Assembly: GCF_008930665.1 (NCBI RefSeq)
Contig: NZ_PQMG01000003.1
Span: 1 to 64,000, forward strand
DNA from: Corynebacterium sp. 74A
GTDB taxonomy: Bacteria; Actinomycetota; Actinomycetes; Mycobacteriales; Mycobacteriaceae
DNA: 64,000 bases
Reading direction: 5' to 3'
Part shown: piece after piece, positions 1 through 10,987 of the stretch
How the letters are laid out: each line of letters opens with the position of its first letter
Position numbering within the stretch: position 1 is the first letter of the stretch
The notes under the pieces: generated by a model
What the model was told of the DNA's origin: nothing
The model's database searches: none
Seen by the model: only the letters and a program-made list of their open reading frames with translations
Program-made: the position numbers and the translations under genes

Positions 1-58
1 GCCCCATGCGGCCCCACGACCCCCACCTCCTGCCGCCTAGATCACAAAAGTCGCTACT

Positions 59-2812
<2,754 letters not shown>

Positions 2813-2857
2813 TCCAGCCCGAACCGCACGTGGCGACCTAGTGTCCGGTGCGCAGTT

Positions 2858-2863
2858 TAAGCT
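2858..2863 (+). promoter_or_regulatory. Candidate -10 of the exonuclease gene (leaderless)
   Basis: TAAGCT, 8 bases before the ATG at 2872, with no Shine-Dalgarno between. The same hexamer in the same context (TTAAGCTA) stands before the AMP-ligase gene at 45850. Confidence 0.45.
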
Positions 2864-2871
2864 AAGTAACC

Positions 2872-3543
2872 ATGAACCACTTCGATCCGCAGAACATGCT
2901 CACCTTCGACCTTGAGACCACCACCAATGACCCCATGGAGGCGCACATTGTCACCTCCGCGATCGTCTCCATCAAGGGGCGCTCGGTGGAGCCGCTGGAG
3001 CTACTCGCCGATCCAGGCGTGCCGATTTCGGAAGCCGCGACGAAGGTGCACGGAATCAGCACCGACTATGCCCGCGAGCATGGCCGCCCGCACGATGAGG
3101 TTCTGCGTGAGACCATCGACCGGATCTATCAAGGCTGGTCCGATGGCCAAAGCCTCGTGGTCTTCAATGGCACCTTTGACCTGACGATTCTGCGCCAACG
3201 CTCCCAAGACTTCGTCATTAAAGGCCTGGTCTATGACCCGTATGTGATTGACAAAGCCAAAGATCCCTATCGCAAGGGCCGGCGCACCCTGGGCAGCCTG
3301 TGCGAGTTTTATGGGGTGCGACTCGACAACGCCCACGAAGCCACCGCCGATGCCCTCGCCGCGGCGCGCATCGCGTGGAAGCAGCTGCGCATGTGGCCCG
3401 AGCTGGCGCAGATGGACGCCGATGAGCTTATGGAACAGCAGGCCGTGTGGTACTACGAGCAACAATCGAGTCTGAAGAAATACCTCGATAGCCGCGGCAA
3501 GGACTCCTCCACGGTGTCGACCGTGTGGCCCATGCGAGGCTAG
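2872..3543 (+). CDS. DEDDh 3'-5' exonuclease (DnaQ-like)
   Basis: A 223-residue exonuclease of the DNA polymerase III epsilon/RNase T type. The acidic motifs are all visible: Exo I in TFDLETT (about residues 12-18), KVHGIS, Exo II in FNGTFDL (about residues 99-105), and Exo III with its histidine in NAHEATADALAAAR (about residues 154-167). It stands alone, without a polymerase domain, so it may proofread, repair or trim RNA; sequence alone does not say which. The start is probably leaderless. Confidence 0.88.
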   Translation: MNHFDPQNMLTFDLETTTNDPMEAHIVTSAIVSIKGRSVEPLELLADPGVPISEAATKVHGISTDYAREHGRPHDEVLRETIDRIYQGWSDGQSLVVFNGTFDLTILRQRSQDFVIKGLVYDPYVIDKAKDPYRKGRRTLGSLCEFYGVRLDNAHEATADALAAARIAWKQLRMWPELAQMDADELMEQQAVWYYEQQSSLKKYLDSRGKDSSTVSTVWPMRG

Positions 3544-3600
3544 ACACACAATCCGTAGACGCGGCGGCGCATATCCCTCCCGAGCACCGCAGAAGCGGGC

Positions 3601-3759
3601 TTAGAGAATAATCGCCGCCGCGATCACGGCTAGGAAAATCACAGAGACGACGATGCCGATGATGGTGCTGGAGCGATCGTCTCCAGTGAAGTCCGGCAAG
3701 CCGTATTTGTTTTTAGGGAGCGAATCTGGATCCAGCTCCTCGCCTTCTTCTCGGCGCAC
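3601..3759 (-). CDS. Small single-span membrane protein, 52 residues
   Basis: I place the start at the GTG at 3759. AAGGAG lies about 7 bases upstream, and the longer frame back to 3822 is low-complexity with no ribosome site. The product opens with an acidic, soluble stretch (VRREEGEELDPDSLPKNKYG) and ends in one hydrophobic helix of about 20 residues (IIGIVVSVIFLAVIAAAIIL). It is probably a tail-anchored or N-in protein. The function is unknown. The gene is not obviously in an operon. Confidence 0.7.
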   Translation of the reverse strand: MRREEGEELDPDSLPKNKYGLPDFTGDDRSSTIIGIVVSVIFLAVIAAAIIL

Positions 3760-3846
3760 GACGTTTCTCCTTGGATCGGCAGGTGATCGATGCGCTGCTA
3801 ATCCTAGCTCACTGCACCGCATCCGAGTTCTCCCTCGCCTGCGCAG

Positions 3847-3867
3847 CGCTTATCGACGCCACCTCGC
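3847..3867 (-). repeat. Word-2 copy, perfect
   Basis: On the minus strand this reads GCGAGGTGGCGTCGATAAGC plus G, identical over 21 bases to the copy at 60434-60454. It lies 40 bases after the stop codon of the MetE-like gene. Confidence 0.85.
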
Positions 3868-3906
3868 CCGCACACATCCCCTCGCCCAACTGTGCGCTGT
3901 TGCCGC

Positions 3907-4893
3907 CTAGAGATCCCCGGCGTCTCGACTGAGCATCTCGCTCACCACGCGGGCCGTCTTCAGTGCGCGCGCCGCGCTGAGCAGATCGCCCCGGCTGAGA
4001 TCCTCTGCCGGGGCGATATCCACCGAATCGACGAGGACGTGTCGTGGCAGCGCCAGTTCATCGATGAGCGCGGCAGCCTCCTGGGCGCGGGCGCGGGGGC
4101 ACTCCCCGAGTTCGTCGACATGATCTGTACTACGCACCAGCCTCAGCCCGAGGCTAGTGCCCTGCTCGATCGACTCGGCGAGCGCATCTTTCGTGGAGGT
4201 ATCCCAGCCAGTGGCGGTGCTGAGGATCGTGTCGAGATGCATGCCCACCCTGATCTGATCCGGGGAGAGGCTGGGAACGTGCAGGATACGACGGTCGGCG
4301 CTGGAGCCGAGTGCAGCCAGCGCCGGGGTGAGCTCATCGCGGTGGATCGCTGGGATGGGATCCAAGGTGGTCGCCGGGGTGAGGGTGCCGCGCAGAATGG
4401 GCGCGAGAAGCGGCTCATCGATTTGCAGCCACACTGATGCGTAGTAGCGTCGCCGAAGCTCGGCGATGTGGCGGGTGATGCCTTCGTGCAGACTGGCGCT
4501 GAGATCGCGCATGGCCCCAGGGTCGCGGAGGAGGAGCTGGCCATTGCTGAGCTCGATGGAGGCAGCCAGACTCCACGGGCCCACAATCTGTTCTTTGATG
4601 ACGCCGCCGACGCCGGTGCCCCAGCAGGATTCCAGCTCGTCCAAGTCCCGTTCGGTGCGGTCGAGTATGCGGCGGCTGGCGATCTGGGGACGCGCATCCA
4701 TGCGCCAGGAACGCGGGCCGCGGGAGACCTGCAGCCCCTCGAACAGACTGGCAGTGCGGCCGATAGCGTCGGAACCTATACCGCGCTGCGGTAGCTGCGG
4801 GATGGACCGGTGATCGCCGGTTTCGCCTGCGATCACGGAGGCGGCGTCGATAAGCGAAAGCCCAGGCATGGGGCCGACAGAGTAGGCAACCAT
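3907..4893 (-). CDS. MetE-like (cobalamin-independent methionine synthase family) protein
   Basis: A 328-residue protein resembling the C-terminal barrel of MetE, much shorter than full MetE (about 750). LQIDEPLLAP (about residues 160-170) fits the family's barrel. I do not see the canonical His/Cys zinc site, so synthase activity is doubtful and the substrate is open. The ATG at 4893 overlaps the mnmA stop (TAATG), implying translational coupling. The frame continues to 4911, but that extension lies inside mnmA. It carries word-1 cores at 4129 and 4438; the latter encodes RRYYASVW. Confidence 0.72.
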   Translation of the reverse strand: MVAYSVGPMPGLSLIDAASVIAGETGDHRSIPQLPQRGIGSDAIGRTASLFEGLQVSRGPRSWRMDARPQIASRRILDRTERDLDELESCWGTGVGGVIKEQIVGPWSLAASIELSNGQLLLRDPGAMRDLSASLHEGITRHIAELRRRYYASVWLQIDEPLLAPILRGTLTPATTLDPIPAIHRDELTPALAALGSSADRRILHVPSLSPDQIRVGMHLDTILSTATGWDTSTKDALAESIEQGTSLGLRLVRSTDHVDELGECPRARAQEAAALIDELALPRHVLVDSVDIAPAEDLSRGDLLSAARALKTARVVSEMLSRDAGDL

Positions 4894-5990
4894 TATCGAC
4901 CCGTCCCACAAATAGTGCCGGAGCCGAGCACGATATCGCCGCCGGGATCGGGGCGGTAGAGCACGGCGGCTTGGCCGCGAGCGACGCCGCGCAACGGCTC
5001 CTGCAAGTCCACCACGAGCCGATCGGCGTCACGATCCACCTGCGCGCGCGCCGCCACGACGCCGCCATGCGCCCGAACCTGGACCTCGCAGTCGAACACG
5101 CCCTCCATGTCTGGGTGGAGCACCTTCACCCGATCGGCCTCGATGCGGGTGACGGTGAGGGCCTCGCGCGGACCAACCACCACGGTGCCCGTGGAGGCGT
5201 CGATATCGGTGACATAGCGCGGTCGCCCATCCGCGGCCGGGGCCTTAATATCTAGGCCCTTGCGCTGGCCGATGGTGTACCCGTGCACCCCGGAGTGCTG
5301 GCGCAACACCGCGCCTTCCTGGTCGACGATCGCGCCCGGGCGCACCCCGATGTGCTTGCCCAAAAACGCCTGGGTATTGCCATCGGGAATGAAGCAAATG
5401 TCATAGGAGTCCGGCTTGGAGGCGACAGCGAATCCCATCTCCTTCGCCTCCTCGCGGATCTGCGGCTTGGGAGTATCACCAACTGGGAACATGCAGCGCT
5501 TGATCTCCTCGATGCCCAGCACACCCAGCACATAGGACTGGTCTTTATCTGGGTCCACAGAACGCCGCAGATAGCCGTCGCCGCCATCGCTGGGCTGGGT
5601 CAGCTGTGCGTAGTGCCCCGTGACAACCGCATCGAAGCCCAGCGCCACACCCCGCTCGAGCAAGGCTCGAAACTTGATCTTCTCGTTGCAGCGCAGACAC
5701 GGGTTCGGGGTCTCACCGGCCGCATAGGAATCGATGAAATCATCGATCACATCCTCTTTGAAGCGATCGGAGAAATCCCACACATAAAAAGGAATGCCCA
5801 ACTTATCGCACACCCGGCGCGCATCCGCCGAATCCTCCAAAGAGCAGCACCCGCGCGAGGACTCGCGAACCGACTGCGGATCGCGGGACAACGCTAAATG
5901 CACACCAATAACCTCATGGCCCGCCCGGACCGCCCGGGCAGCGGCCACTGCAGAATCCACCCCACCACTCATCGCTGCGAGAACCCGCAC
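4893..5990 (-). CDS. mnmA: tRNA 2-thiouridylase MnmA
   Basis: Adds sulfur to U34 of the Lys, Glu and Gln tRNAs, taking it from a cysteine desulfurase relay (iscS is 5 kb away). The start is the GTG at 5990, preceded by AGGAGG; it gives 365 residues opening [20 protein letters not shown], with the PP-loop SGGVDS near the N-terminus. The frame upstream to 6137 is low-complexity and unlikely to be translated. The two catalytic cysteines are visible in [12 protein letters not shown] and DICFIPDG. The gene is coupled to the MetE-like gene downstream. Confidence 0.96.
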   Translation of the reverse strand: MRVLAAMSGGVDSAVAAARAVRAGHEVIGVHLALSRDPQSVRESSRGCCSLEDSADARRVCDKLGIPFYVWDFSDRFKEDVIDDFIDSYAAGETPNPCLRCNEKIKFRALLERGVALGFDAVVTGHYAQLTQPSDGGDGYLRRSVDPDKDQSYVLGVLGIEEIKRCMFPVGDTPKPQIREEAKEMGFAVASKPDSYDICFIPDGNTQAFLGKHIGVRPGAIVDQEGAVLRQHSGVHGYTIGQRKGLDIKAPAADGRPRYVTDIDASTGTVVVGPREALTVTRIEADRVKVLHPDMEGVFDCEVQVRAHGGVVAARAQVDRDADRLVVDLQEPLRGVARGQAAVLYRPDPGGDIVLGSGTICGTGR

Positions 5991-6127
5991 TGCTCGATCT
6001 CCTCCTTTTGCGCTCCCCACGCCCGTGGACGCGAAGACTGTAGTTAGGGCCGGCGGCGCCGCTGGGTCGCTGGCGCTGGCGCTGGTGTACTCCTGTGCGG
6101 CGCCGGGGCGTGGCGCCAGTGTTAAAC

Positions 6128-6138
6128 GAGGCCTCATC
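6128..6138. promoter_or_regulatory. Repeated GAGGCCTCATC element upstream of mnmA
   Basis: GAGGCCTCATC also occurs at 6949-6959, upstream of the next minus-strand gene. Read on the minus strand, each copy is preceded by a -10-like hexamer (TAGGAT here, TACGAT there). These may be two related promoters. Low confidence. Confidence 0.3.
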
Positions 6139-6154
6139 CTAACAGGCGCGGCTT

Positions 6155-6171
6155 GCTACTACGCATCAGAG
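6155..6171 (+). repeat. Word-1 copy, full length
   Basis: GCTACTACGCATCAGAG, in the 247-base spacer upstream of mnmA. It is identical to the copy at 15267-15283 and to the reverse complement of 6613-6629. I see no gene in this spacer. Confidence 0.85.
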
Positions 6172-6237
6172 TGGCTGTAGGTATTCCCCTCCAGCAGCGG
6201 CGACCGCCGGACACGCTGCCAGATACGCCCCAAAGCC

Positions 6238-6921
6238 CTAGCTGGGTGGGTGCTGCCACTGCCGTGTCAGCGTGTCGATCATCTGCTGCGCAGACCTACG
6301 TGCCGCGCCGATCTGACGGACCCCATGCACCGCGTTGAGGGCGACTGCACCGTCATAGTCCGAGAGCCGGAAGACATGCTCAGGCTGCCATCCCAGCTGC
6401 GGTGTCTGCTCCCGCAAGAGCGCGACGGTGGTGCTGGGAAGAATATCTGGGCTGGCGGGGATGCGGACCTGGCCGCCGCGAATCACTACCAGGGACCAAA
6501 AAGATCCCTCGGTGAGTTCGCCTGTCTCCGGGCAGCGGAAAACAATGTCGTCGTGTCCACGTGACCGGGCAGCAGCGACGAGTTCTCGGACGGGCTGAAT
6601 ATCGGTGTGTTTCTCTGATGCGTAGTAGCGCCGATACGTTATTTCTTCCACGTGGTTGATCGGCGCCCCGCAGCGGGCCGGCAGCTCCCGGGTACTCACC
6701 TCGACGGTGTCCTTATAGGCGGTGATCCGCACCACGCAGGGATCACTGGGCAGGGCGGCGAGATGGGGCTGGAGGGTGGCGTCGAGAAGCGAGAGGGGCA
6801 TGTCGAGGCAGCTGCCGAAAGCGCGGGCATCGCGGTGCAGGCGGTGCAGGTGATGCTGCCAGCCGCGGATAGGGCGGGTGTTGAGGAAGGTGGTGAAATG
6901 CCCCTGCGGTCGCTGGTTCAT
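6238..6921 (-). CDS. Class IV aminotransferase / aminodeoxychorismate lyase-like (PabC-like)
   Basis: A 227-residue PLP enzyme of fold type IV. ELTEGSFWSLVVIRGG (about residues 134-149) matches the family signature, and the lysine of YYASEKHTD (about residue 104) is the likely PLP lysine. It is divergent from pabAB across a 104-base shared promoter region, so ADC lyase, the last step to p-aminobenzoate, is the best guess; D-amino-acid or branched-chain transaminase activity cannot be excluded. A full word-1 copy (6613-6629) encodes the residues just before that lysine. Confidence 0.8.
   Translation of the reverse strand: MNQRPQGHFTTFLNTRPIRGWQHHLHRLHRDARAFGSCLDMPLSLLDATLQPHLAALPSDPCVVRITAYKDTVEVSTRELPARCGAPINHVEEITYRRYYASEKHTDIQPVRELVAAARSRGHDDIVFRCPETGELTEGSFWSLVVIRGGQVRIPASPDILPSTTVALLREQTPQLGWQPEHVFRLSDYDGAVALNAVHGVRQIGAARRSAQQMIDTLTRQWQHPPS
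6613..6629 (-). repeat. Word-1 copy, full length, inside the pabC-like gene
   Basis: The minus strand reads GCTACTACGCATCAGAG in phase with the gene, giving Y-Y-A-S-E a few bases before the presumed PLP lysine codon. Such a perfect copy beside a catalytic residue is notable. Confidence 0.85.
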
Positions 6922-7025
6922 GCTCCTCCTTACCGGCGGTGGTCATGTGAGGCCTCATCGTAGTTGGCGGCGGATGCGCGGGGCACGTCGGCCGGGGTGG
7001 GCGGCTGCTTCTAGGATTAAGGCCC

Positions 7026-8993
7026 ATGAAGGTTCTGTTGATCGATAATGTCGATTCGTTCACCTATAACCTCGTTGACTACTTTCACCGTCTCGGCGCG
7101 AGTGTGACCGTACTACGCAACAGCGCTCCGCTGCCCCCGCTCGACTCAGTGGACGCGATCGTCTTATCGCCGGGCCCGGGCAGTCCGCACGATCCGACGG
7201 CGCTGGGGTGTTCCAGCGCGGCGCTGGAGGCGGCCACGGCTCGGGGCATTCCGGTGCTGGGGATCTGTCTGGGCGCCCAGGCGATGGCGGTGGTCCATGG
7301 CGGCGAGGTGCGCCACGCCCCGGAGCCGATGCACGGGCGGGTCGACTCGATCAGCCACACCGACCATCCGCTGTTTCGTGGCGTGGAGCAGGACTGCGCA
7401 GCGACGCGCTATCATTCGCTGGCGATTACCCGCCTACCCGAGTGCGTGGAGGTGCTGGCCCGTTCCAGTGATGGGGTGATTCAGGCGATCGCGCATCGCA
7501 GTCTGCCGCAGTGGGGTGTGCAGTTTCATCCCGAGTCGATTCGCACGGACGCGGGGCTGCAGATTCTCGATAACTTCCTGCACTTGGCCGCCGAGCATGC
7601 CGGCTGCCAGGCGCAGATTCATTCTTTCGCGCATCTCGTCGAGGAGTCGGAGCTCTACTGCGTAGTCCGCCAGTGGGCGCGCTACTACGCATCAGCCTCC
7701 ATGTGGCTCAGCGCCGCCGCCGACCGCTTCAGCTATCTTGGCATCGGCTCCCGGGTGGAGTCCTTCGGTTTCGACGATGCGCCCAGCATGCCGACCGTGC
7801 ACATCGACCGCGACGCCCCAGATTTGGGAGCATTCACGCTCGGCTGGGTGGGCTACTTCGACTACGAGACGCCCACGCACGACCCCGACGCCGCCACCAC
7901 GGCCCGTTCGTCCGATCCGGCCAGCCAGTGGATGTGGGTGGACTGCTGCGTCGTCGTCGATCGCGAGCTGGGCCAGATGCATCTGCTCGGCCGCGGTGGT
8001 CTCGAACAGTCGCTTATCGACGCCATCTCCGCGCTTCCTCCCCTCCCCGCCGAACAGCCCCCTGCGGCCCAGCCCAGCCAGGCGCCCTCGCGCCCGCCGG
8101 TGACACTGCTCTCGCCGCCGCGTATCCGCGACGATCGCGCCACCTACATGGACACAATCGTCCAGGCGCAACGCCATATCCTCGACGGCGACACCTATGA
8201 GGTGTGTCTGACTACGCAGCTGGAGGTGGAGGCCGAGCTGGATGTGTGCGCGGCCTTCGACTATCTACGACGCCGCCACCCCGCCCCCTATTCGGCCTTG
8301 CTCGAATTTCCCGACGTGCAGATCCTGTCCTGCTCGCCAGAAAAGATGCTCAGCATCGACGCCTCAGGCCGGGCGGTATCGAAACCGATCAAGGGAACCC
8401 GACGCCGCGACAGCGACCCCGCCATCGATCGCGCTTTAGCCGCCGAGCTGCACACGGAAAAAGAGCAAGCCGAAAACTTGATGATCGTTGATTTGGTACG
8501 CAACGACCTCACCCGCCACTGCCAGCCAGGCTCGATCACGGTAGAGAAACTCTTTGACGTTGAAAGCTACCCGAGCGTGCACCAGTTGGTCTCTACTGTC
8601 TCTGGGCTACTACGCAGTAGAGACGATGCCCTCTCTCTCGTGCGCGATTGCTTCCCCGGTGGCTCCATGACCGGCGCGCCCAAGATATCGACGATGAACA
8701 TCCTTCACCAGCTCGAAGGCGCCCCGCGTGGGATCTATTCGGGGGCGCTCGGCTATCTCAGTAGCAGCGGCGCCATCGATCTCGCCATGGTGATCCGCTC
8801 CTTTGTCATCAGGGGCACCAGGGTGAGCTTCGGAGTAGGCGGAGCGATCACAGCCCTATCCACCCCGGCTGCGGAATGGGAGGAGATCATGGTGAAGTCG
8901 CACCTATTCCGCGAACTGATGGGAATCGACAATCTCGAGCAACCGCCCGAGGACCACGCAGCCACCTGCTCGACTACCCCACCGACCACCTAA
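7026..8993 (+). CDS. pabAB: Aminodeoxychorismate synthase, fused PabA-PabB
   Basis: A 655-residue fusion that makes 4-amino-4-deoxychorismate for folate. The N-terminal class I glutaminase (residues 1-190) has GICLGAQ with its nucleophile Cys81 and the His/Glu pair of VQFHPES. The C-terminal chorismate domain (about residues 370-640) contains PIKGTRRR; the Lys in PIKGT marks aminodeoxychorismate rather than anthranilate synthases. PGGSMTGAPK and the metal-binding glutamates are intact. It carries five word-1 cores (7112, 7659, 7684, 8211, 8609) and a word-2 copy (8011), the densest gene in the window. Confidence 0.93.
   Translation: MKVLLIDNVDSFTYNLVDYFHRLGASVTVLRNSAPLPPLDSVDAIVLSPGPGSPHDPTALGCSSAALEAATARGIPVLGICLGAQAMAVVHGGEVRHAPEPMHGRVDSISHTDHPLFRGVEQDCAATRYHSLAITRLPECVEVLARSSDGVIQAIAHRSLPQWGVQFHPESIRTDAGLQILDNFLHLAAEHAGCQAQIHSFAHLVEESELYCVVRQWARYYASASMWLSAAADRFSYLGIGSRVESFGFDDAPSMPTVHIDRDAPDLGAFTLGWVGYFDYETPTHDPDAATTARSSDPASQWMWVDCCVVVDRELGQMHLLGRGGLEQSLIDAISALPPLPAEQPPAAQPSQAPSRPPVTLLSPPRIRDDRATYMDTIVQAQRHILDGDTYEVCLTTQLEVEAELDVCAAFDYLRRRHPAPYSALLEFPDVQILSCSPEKMLSIDASGRAVSKPIKGTRRRDSDPAIDRALAAELHTEKEQAENLMIVDLVRNDLTRHCQPGSITVEKLFDVESYPSVHQLVSTVSGLLRSRDDALSLVRDCFPGGSMTGAPKISTMNILHQLEGAPRGIYSGALGYLSSSGAIDLAMVIRSFVIRGTRVSFGVGGAITALSTPAAEWEEIMVKSHLFRELMGIDNLEQPPEDHAATCSTTPPTT
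7659..7695. repeat. Inverted pair of word-1 cores inside pabAB
   Basis: TGCGTAGT (7659-7666) and ACTACGCA (7684-7691) form an inverted repeat with a 17-base spacer. They could pair as an 8-bp stem in DNA or mRNA. The site is in the linker between the glutaminase and synthase domains (CVVRQWARYYAS). Confidence 0.75.
8606..8622 (+). repeat. Word-1 copy, full length, inside pabAB
   Basis: GCTACTACGCAGTAGAG, in the frame that reads GLLRSRD. The arms CTACT and AGTAG are self-complementary around ACGC. TCTCTACTG lies just upstream (8590-8598). Confidence 0.85.
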
Positions 8994-9001
8994 GGACTGA
9001 T

Positions 9002-9775
9002 ATGGCACGCCGCAACCGCTCCCGCTCCGAGAAGCATCCGAGAACCAGCTCGCAGGCTCGTGCTGGACGCTATGAGCTCAGCTACGGCGAGGCGACGTTG
9101 AAGTTCGAGAACGGCTGGTGGCTCTATATTGATGGCCATCCCTCTTCGCACCTCGTCATCGGAGAACCGCGCTATCTCGCTTTCGATTACATGCAATGGA
9201 TTGCGGCCTGCGTCGACACGCATGTGCGGGCGCACCTCGATCCGCAGCGGCTGCGCATCACGCACTTAGGCGGGGGCGGCTGCTCATTGCCGCGCTACTT
9301 CGCGGACGTGTATCCGCGCTCGCGTAACTCGGTGGTGGAATACGACGCAGTGCTCGCCGAGAAGGTGCGAGAATGGTTCGACATCCCGCGCGCCCCACAG
9401 GTGAAAATCCGCGTCGGCGAGGCCTCCGCCACCACCGCATCCTTCCGGCCGGAATCGCGCGACGTTATCATCCGGGACTGCTTCGCCGGCGGTGCTGTCC
9501 CCGCAGCCCTCACCGAGCGCGAGTTCGCGCACAACGTGCACCGCAGCCTGAGCGCGGACGGGATCTACATCGCCAACACCTCCGGTGCGGCGCGGGCCGA
9601 ACGTTTAGTGCTCGACGAGTTTTTCGCGCACACCGGGATTATCGCTCCCGCCGCTGTGTTGAAATCAGGATCTGCCCGTACCGCCAACGCGGTGGTGGTG
9701 GCCTCCGATCGGGCGCTGCCTGACCCCGATGTACTACGCAGCAGCATCGTTCCCGCTCGATGCGACTTCAGCTAG
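9002..9775 (+). CDS. Spermidine-synthase-like protein
   Basis: A 257-residue Rossmann-fold protein of the polyamine aminopropyltransferase/methyltransferase type. LGGGGCSLPRYF (about residues 84-95) is the nucleotide-binding glycine loop and VVEYD (about residues 106-110) the acidic strand end. The start is the ATG at 9002, with AAGGA 5-6 bases before it; a longer frame from 8876 lies inside pabAB. The acidic residues of true spermidine synthases are not clear, so the substrate is open. It begins 8 bases after pabAB. A word-1 core at 9733 codes its C-terminal VLRSS. Confidence 0.75.
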   Translation: MARRNRSRSEKHPRTSSQARAGRYELSYGEATLKFENGWWLYIDGHPSSHLVIGEPRYLAFDYMQWIAACVDTHVRAHLDPQRLRITHLGGGGCSLPRYFADVYPRSRNSVVEYDAVLAEKVREWFDIPRAPQVKIRVGEASATTASFRPESRDVIIRDCFAGGAVPAALTEREFAHNVHRSLSADGIYIANTSGAARAERLVLDEFFAHTGIIAPAAVLKSGSARTANAVVVASDRALPDPDVLRSSIVPARCDFS

Positions 9776-9817
9776 CCTCACCCGAGCACACCGCTACTGC
9801 CACGGCCGCCGCGGCAG

Positions 9818-10894
9818 TTATACCTGCACCAGCGCCCGCGCCTCCTCATCGGTGAGCATAGCCTCCTCGAAGGCCTGCAGGGCCGCACGCTGATCGAAAT
9901 TCACCCCAATGAGCACGACTTCATTGGAGGGAGCCACCCCCGCGCTCGCCCAGGGCGCGGCTGGCTGGATGGTGAGGTTGGGCCCGGCTTGGCTCCACAC
10001 GTGGGCCATCTCGAGCCGGTCGGCGAGCCAGCAATGCCCCTTGGAACGCACCAATCCAGTTGTGTTGCGTAGTGCCTGTACCAAGCGCTCGCGATCAAAG
10101 GGGCGATCCCCGCGAAAGACCACAGAGGAAATCCCGTACTCCTCGGTTTCGGGCGTGTGCGGATTCGCAAGCTCCTCGGTATAGCCCTGATAGGTTGCCG
10201 CGGTCTGGACGTCGTAGAGGGCGGAGTCGAGGATGGCGTCGGCGGCGATCTCGCCGTGGGTCACGGGCACGATACGCGCCCGCGGGTTCATCGCGCGCAC
10301 CGCCTCGATAGTGGCCCCAGTTGCGGCTTCGCCGGCGATATCGGTTTTGGTGATGAGGATGAGATCGGCGAATTCTGTTTGCTCCACGAGCAGATCGGCG
10401 ATGGTGCGCTCGTCGTTTTCGTCGAAGCTGGCGCCCCGCTGCAGCTGGGTGATGAAGCTGGAGGCGTCCACGAGCGTGACCATCGAGTTGATGGGGGCGA
10501 CATCGCACAGGCGGGTGCCATCGTCAAAGGTCCACTCAAACGTGGCCGCCACGGGCATCGGTTCGGAGATACCAGTGGATTCGATGACGATGTGATCGAA
10601 GCGCCGCGAGCGGGCTAGCTCGCCGACGCTATCCACGAGATCCTCACGCAGTGTGCAGCAGATGCAGCCATTGGATAGTTCCACGAAGCGCTCCTCCCCG
10701 CGCTCGAGGTGACTGCCCTTGGCGATGAGGTCGGCGTCGATGTTGATCTCGGAGAAGTCGTTGACGATGACCGCGATTTTTCGCTCGCGGGCATCGTGCA
10801 GCAGGTGATTGAGCAGCGTGGTTTTGCCCGCCCCCAAAAACCCCGACAATACGGTGACAGGGGTCGTGGCAGCAGGTGTGATAGGTGAACTCAT
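9818..10894 (-). CDS. CobW/COG0523-family metallochaperone GTPase
   Basis: A G3E GTPase of 358 residues, a family that delivers metals such as zinc or cobalt. The Walker A GFLGAGKTT (about residues 18-26), the metal-binding C-x-C-C in SNGCICCTL (about residues 73-81) and the ITKTD base-recognition motif are present. A C-terminal CobW domain follows from about residue 250. A TGGAA-N5-TTCCA palindrome 21-35 bases upstream of the ATG could be the operator of a metal regulator such as Zur. The metal is not decided by sequence. Confidence 0.88.
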   Translation of the reverse strand: MSSPITPAATTPVTVLSGFLGAGKTTLLNHLLHDARERKIAVIVNDFSEINIDADLIAKGSHLERGEERFVELSNGCICCTLREDLVDSVGELARSRRFDHIVIESTGISEPMPVAATFEWTFDDGTRLCDVAPINSMVTLVDASSFITQLQRGASFDENDERTIADLLVEQTEFADLILITKTDIAGEAATGATIEAVRAMNPRARIVPVTHGEIAADAILDSALYDVQTAATYQGYTEELANPHTPETEEYGISSVVFRGDRPFDRERLVQALRNTTGLVRSKGHCWLADRLEMAHVWSQAGPNLTIQPAAPWASAGVAPSNEVVLIGVNFDQRAALQAFEEAMLTDEEARALVQV

Positions 10895-10914
10895 GGCCCA
10901 TCACACTACACTAT

Positions 10915-10929
10915 TGGAAACCGATTCCA
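10915..10929. promoter_or_regulatory. Palindrome TGGAA-N5-TTCCA, candidate metal-regulator operator
   Basis: Perfect 5-bp arms around ACCGA, 21 bases upstream of the COG0523 start and within the A+T-rich part of the spacer. It only loosely resembles actinobacterial Zur boxes. Confidence 0.35.
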
Positions 10930-10987
10930 TTAAACGGCCGCGCGGACGCCCAGTCGCACGGCACACGGCCCGCACCGCCGCTCTGCT

